From positions 200,493 to 264,492 of the forward strand of contig NZ_LXET01000041.1 of assembly GCF_001655005.1 (NCBI RefSeq): DNA of 64,000 nt. The letters are read 5' to 3'. The stretch is from Hafnia paralvei ATCC 29927. Lineage in GTDB: Bacteria; Pseudomonadota; Gammaproteobacteria; Enterobacterales; Enterobacteriaceae. The notes below the pieces were generated by a model, which worked only from the letters and a program-made list of their open reading frames with translations, did no database searches and was not told the DNA's origin. Below are positions 62,472 through 64,000 of the stretch, piece by piece (the first letter of the stretch is position 1; each line of letters starts with the position of its first letter). The position numbers and the translations under genes were made by a program.

Positions 62472-63114
62472 GATCTATCCATGTGGATATACCTAGATAA
62501 AATATAATTTTTCGCGGTCTATTTAGCAGAACCCGTTCGGGTTAAATGCCAAATTTATACAGACAAATGCTAAGCCAAACGACTAGATTCAGAATACTAC
62601 TCAGCCTTTTAGACCATGTAAACACCAAATGTCAGATCAAACAACCAATCACTAACAAACAAACAGAATTTAAAACCACAAAATCACTGCTTTTAAGATT
62701 ATTTAATTAAAATACAAGCATATTCACAAACAAAAAGATCGCCAATAGCTAATTGAGTGGTTTTTTACTTTTATTATCCAAAGAATTAATAAGATTTCTG
62801 GGGCACGATAAAATAATTCTTTTCCCGAGCATAGAAAATAAGCATATGTCTATAAAATCAACGTACAACTGGCCTTATTTCTCATACTAGGAAAAAGTAA
62901 CCTTCAGAAACCAGTAATTTCTGTAATCAACTTCTTTCTTGAAATTAAAACTGCAAATCCACCGGTCGCTAAAAAGATGATTAGCGATACATAAATCTAT
63001 ATCGTGAGAAAAACGCGCAAAAAAACGATACTTCCGTTCGTACGCAATCGGTTAAATTATCCACATAGGAAAATGTTTAGTAAATTTATAAGGTAATCGG
63101 TCACTGGTTGTCTT

Positions 63115-63127
63115 ACGGCGGAGCTTT
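63115..63127 (+). promoter_or_regulatory. ops-like element in the adhesin leader
   Basis: ACGGCGGAGCTTT lies about 140 bases before the adhesin ATG. It is the exact copy of the minus-strand element at 62459-62471. Ten bases after GGAGCTTT both copies continue with AGCTRGT (AGCTAGT here, AGCTGGT there), which extends the likeness. Confidence 0.5.
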
Positions 63128-63268
63128 GCCTAAATAAAGCTAGTACATACCCAATAATCACGATCCCACATACTTCTTTCGTTCTACTTCCACAACATAA
63201 ACATCCAATTATTCATTTTATCCCGCTCTTATAGCGGCCTTTGGTATTTCTTTTTTGGAGTCTAGCTT

Positions 63269-64000
63269 ATGTATAGATCGCATAACGTCTATTTATCTAT
63301 TTTCGCGACTACACTGATATTTTCCCCCCATAGCGCGTTTGCCGATGAGAGCCCTTCCGCGGCTCCATTAGTTTCTATTTCAGATATCGCTAAAATAGGA
63401 ACCGATATCGCAACAGGCAACATACCGGGGCTGATTTCTGATGTCATAAAAATACTGCCTAGCAATATTCATCTGGGGCCTGGCTCGACGTCATCCGGAA
63501 CACTCACCGCCGCAATCGGCAACAAAGCATCATCAGACGGTACACTAACTCTCGCTCTAGGAAACAAGGTCTCTACTAAAGGGGTAGCAACGATTGCTGC
63601 CGGAAGTGAAGATAATGCCTCCGGCCTTTTGACGTCAGCTATTGGGATAAAAAATAACGCTGGAGGACTATTAACGTCCGCGCTAGGTATATCGAACACG
63701 AGCTCCGGCGTAGCCACTCTTGCCCTTGGTATGAATAACACGACCTCAGGATTCATGAACTCAGCCGTCGGCATAGGAAATACAGCCACAGGCGCATTCG
63801 GACTCGCATTGGGGAAAAATAACACCACTGATGGTGTCGCAAACATTGCGCTTGGATCGGGAAATTCAGCTAAAGGCCAATTAGGCGTTGCCGTCGGCAA
63901 AAACAACACCACCGACGGCACCGCTAACCTTGCTATTGGCTCCGGTAACACGGCTAAAGGACAATTAGGTGCGGCTGTCGGTACCAACAACACCACGGAT
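63269..64000 (+). CDS. Repeat adhesin, N-terminal part (YadA-head-like)
   Basis: The frame starts with ATG at 63269 behind TGGAG and is still open at the window end (244 codons seen). A signal peptide MYRSHNVYLSIFATTLIFSPHSAFA is followed by about 50 residues, then from residue 77 twelve consecutive 14-residue repeats fill the rest, of the form G-x-x-x-x-A-x-G-x-x-N-x-x-x, for example GTANLAIGSGNTAK and GQLGAAVGTNNTTD. This A-x-G...N spacing resembles the left-handed beta-roll of YadA-type trimeric autotransporter heads. The last copies form 28-residue double units nearly identical to each other. The C-terminal anchor is outside the window, so the secretion type is unproven. Confidence 0.78.
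   Translation, partial: MYRSHNVYLSIFATTLIFSPHSAFADESPSAAPLVSISDIAKIGTDIATGNIPGLISDVIKILPSNIHLGPGSTSSGTLTAAIGNKASSDGTLTLALGNKVSTKGVATIAAGSEDNASGLLTSAIGIKNNAGGLLTSALGISNTSSGVATLALGMNNTTSGFMNSAVGIGNTATGAFGLALGKNNTTDGVANIALGSGNSAKGQLGVAVGKNNTTDGTANLAIGSGNTAKGQLGAAVGTNNTTD

Larger units (their letters stand above)
62406..63268. promoter_or_regulatory. Divergent control region of the glycan operon and adhesin
   Basis: About 860 AT-rich bases with no convincing gene, separating the RfaH-like gene from the adhesin. It should hold both promoters. Two copies of ACGGCGGAGCTTT, near each end and pointing outward, are described separately. Several poly-A/T tracts are consistent with H-NS binding. Confidence 0.6.

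Noticed and set aside
63469..63996. 175-codon open frame on the minus strand
   Set aside because: It is antisense to the repeat adhesin and its own periodicity mirrors the 42-base repeats; the plus-strand frame has the signal peptide and ribosome site.

Overview
The window reads as one continuous stretch of enterobacterial chromosome. The best taxonomic clue is the periplasmic histidine acid phosphatase at 26456-27796, whose mature N-terminus and general sequence closely resemble the phytase known from Hafnia alvei. Together with a Salmonella-type pdu operon this suggests Hafnia or a near relative such as Obesumbacterium. That is recognition from memory, not a database result. No tRNA, rRNA, insertion sequence or CRISPR array was recognised.

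Layout. (1) 1-2740: AT-rich end of a two-gene Gabija-like defence module (C-terminus of an OLD-family nuclease plus a UvrD-like helicase), followed by short direct repeats and a palindromic terminator. (2) 2759-4605, minus strand: wreck of a cob/cbi cobalamin synthesis operon. A recognisable cobalamin riboswitch leads into the first codons of cbiA fused to the last third of cbiF, then an apparently intact cbiG, then a few codons of cbiH. (3) 4988-25728: pocR, pduF and the complete divergent operon pduABCDEGHJKLMNOPQSTUVW-cobA-(small ORF)-pduX, encoding the propanediol-utilisation microcompartment: shell (A, B, J, K, N, T, U), diol dehydratase and its reactivase (CDE, GH), aldehyde and alcohol enzymes (P, Q), phosphotransacylase and kinase (L, W), and B12 recycling (O, S, X). 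(4) 25890-27796: small AraC-type regulator and phytase appA. (5) 27964-34539, minus strand: LuxR-type regulator and a six-gene CS1/CFA-I-like (alpha class) chaperone-usher fimbrial operon. (6) 34911-46700, minus strand: a complete Tad/Flp pilus locus (flp-tadV-rcpCAB-tadZABCDEF-orf-tadG) headed by a ToxR-like membrane regulator. (7) 47484-53475, minus strand: two small HTH regulators, an acyltransferase split by a frameshift in a homopolymer, and two tandem GDSL-esterase autotransporters. (8) 53587-62405, minus strand: an AT-rich surface-glycan export operon (two nucleotidyltransferases, HAD phosphatase, GDPD-like protein, ABC transporter, three glycan-assembly candidates, cupin) headed by an RfaH paralogue. 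(9) 63269-64000, plus strand: start of a large repeat adhesin that runs off the window.

The most interesting signals are at the right end. The RfaH-like protein keeps the RfaH N-terminal domain but has no KOW domain; its C-terminus looks helical. The intergenic region it shares with the divergent adhesin holds two copies of a 13-bp sequence, ACGGCGGAGCTTT, each pointing outward into one transcript. It looks like a variant of the ops element used by RfaH, with further matches at the same spacing downstream. This could be a specialised antitermination circuit jointly controlling a glycan and an adhesin. At the left end the cob operon has been collapsed by internal deletion while its riboswitch survives, although cobA and pduX are kept in the pdu operon.

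Functions are assigned from recognised motifs, length and gene order; no homology search was possible.
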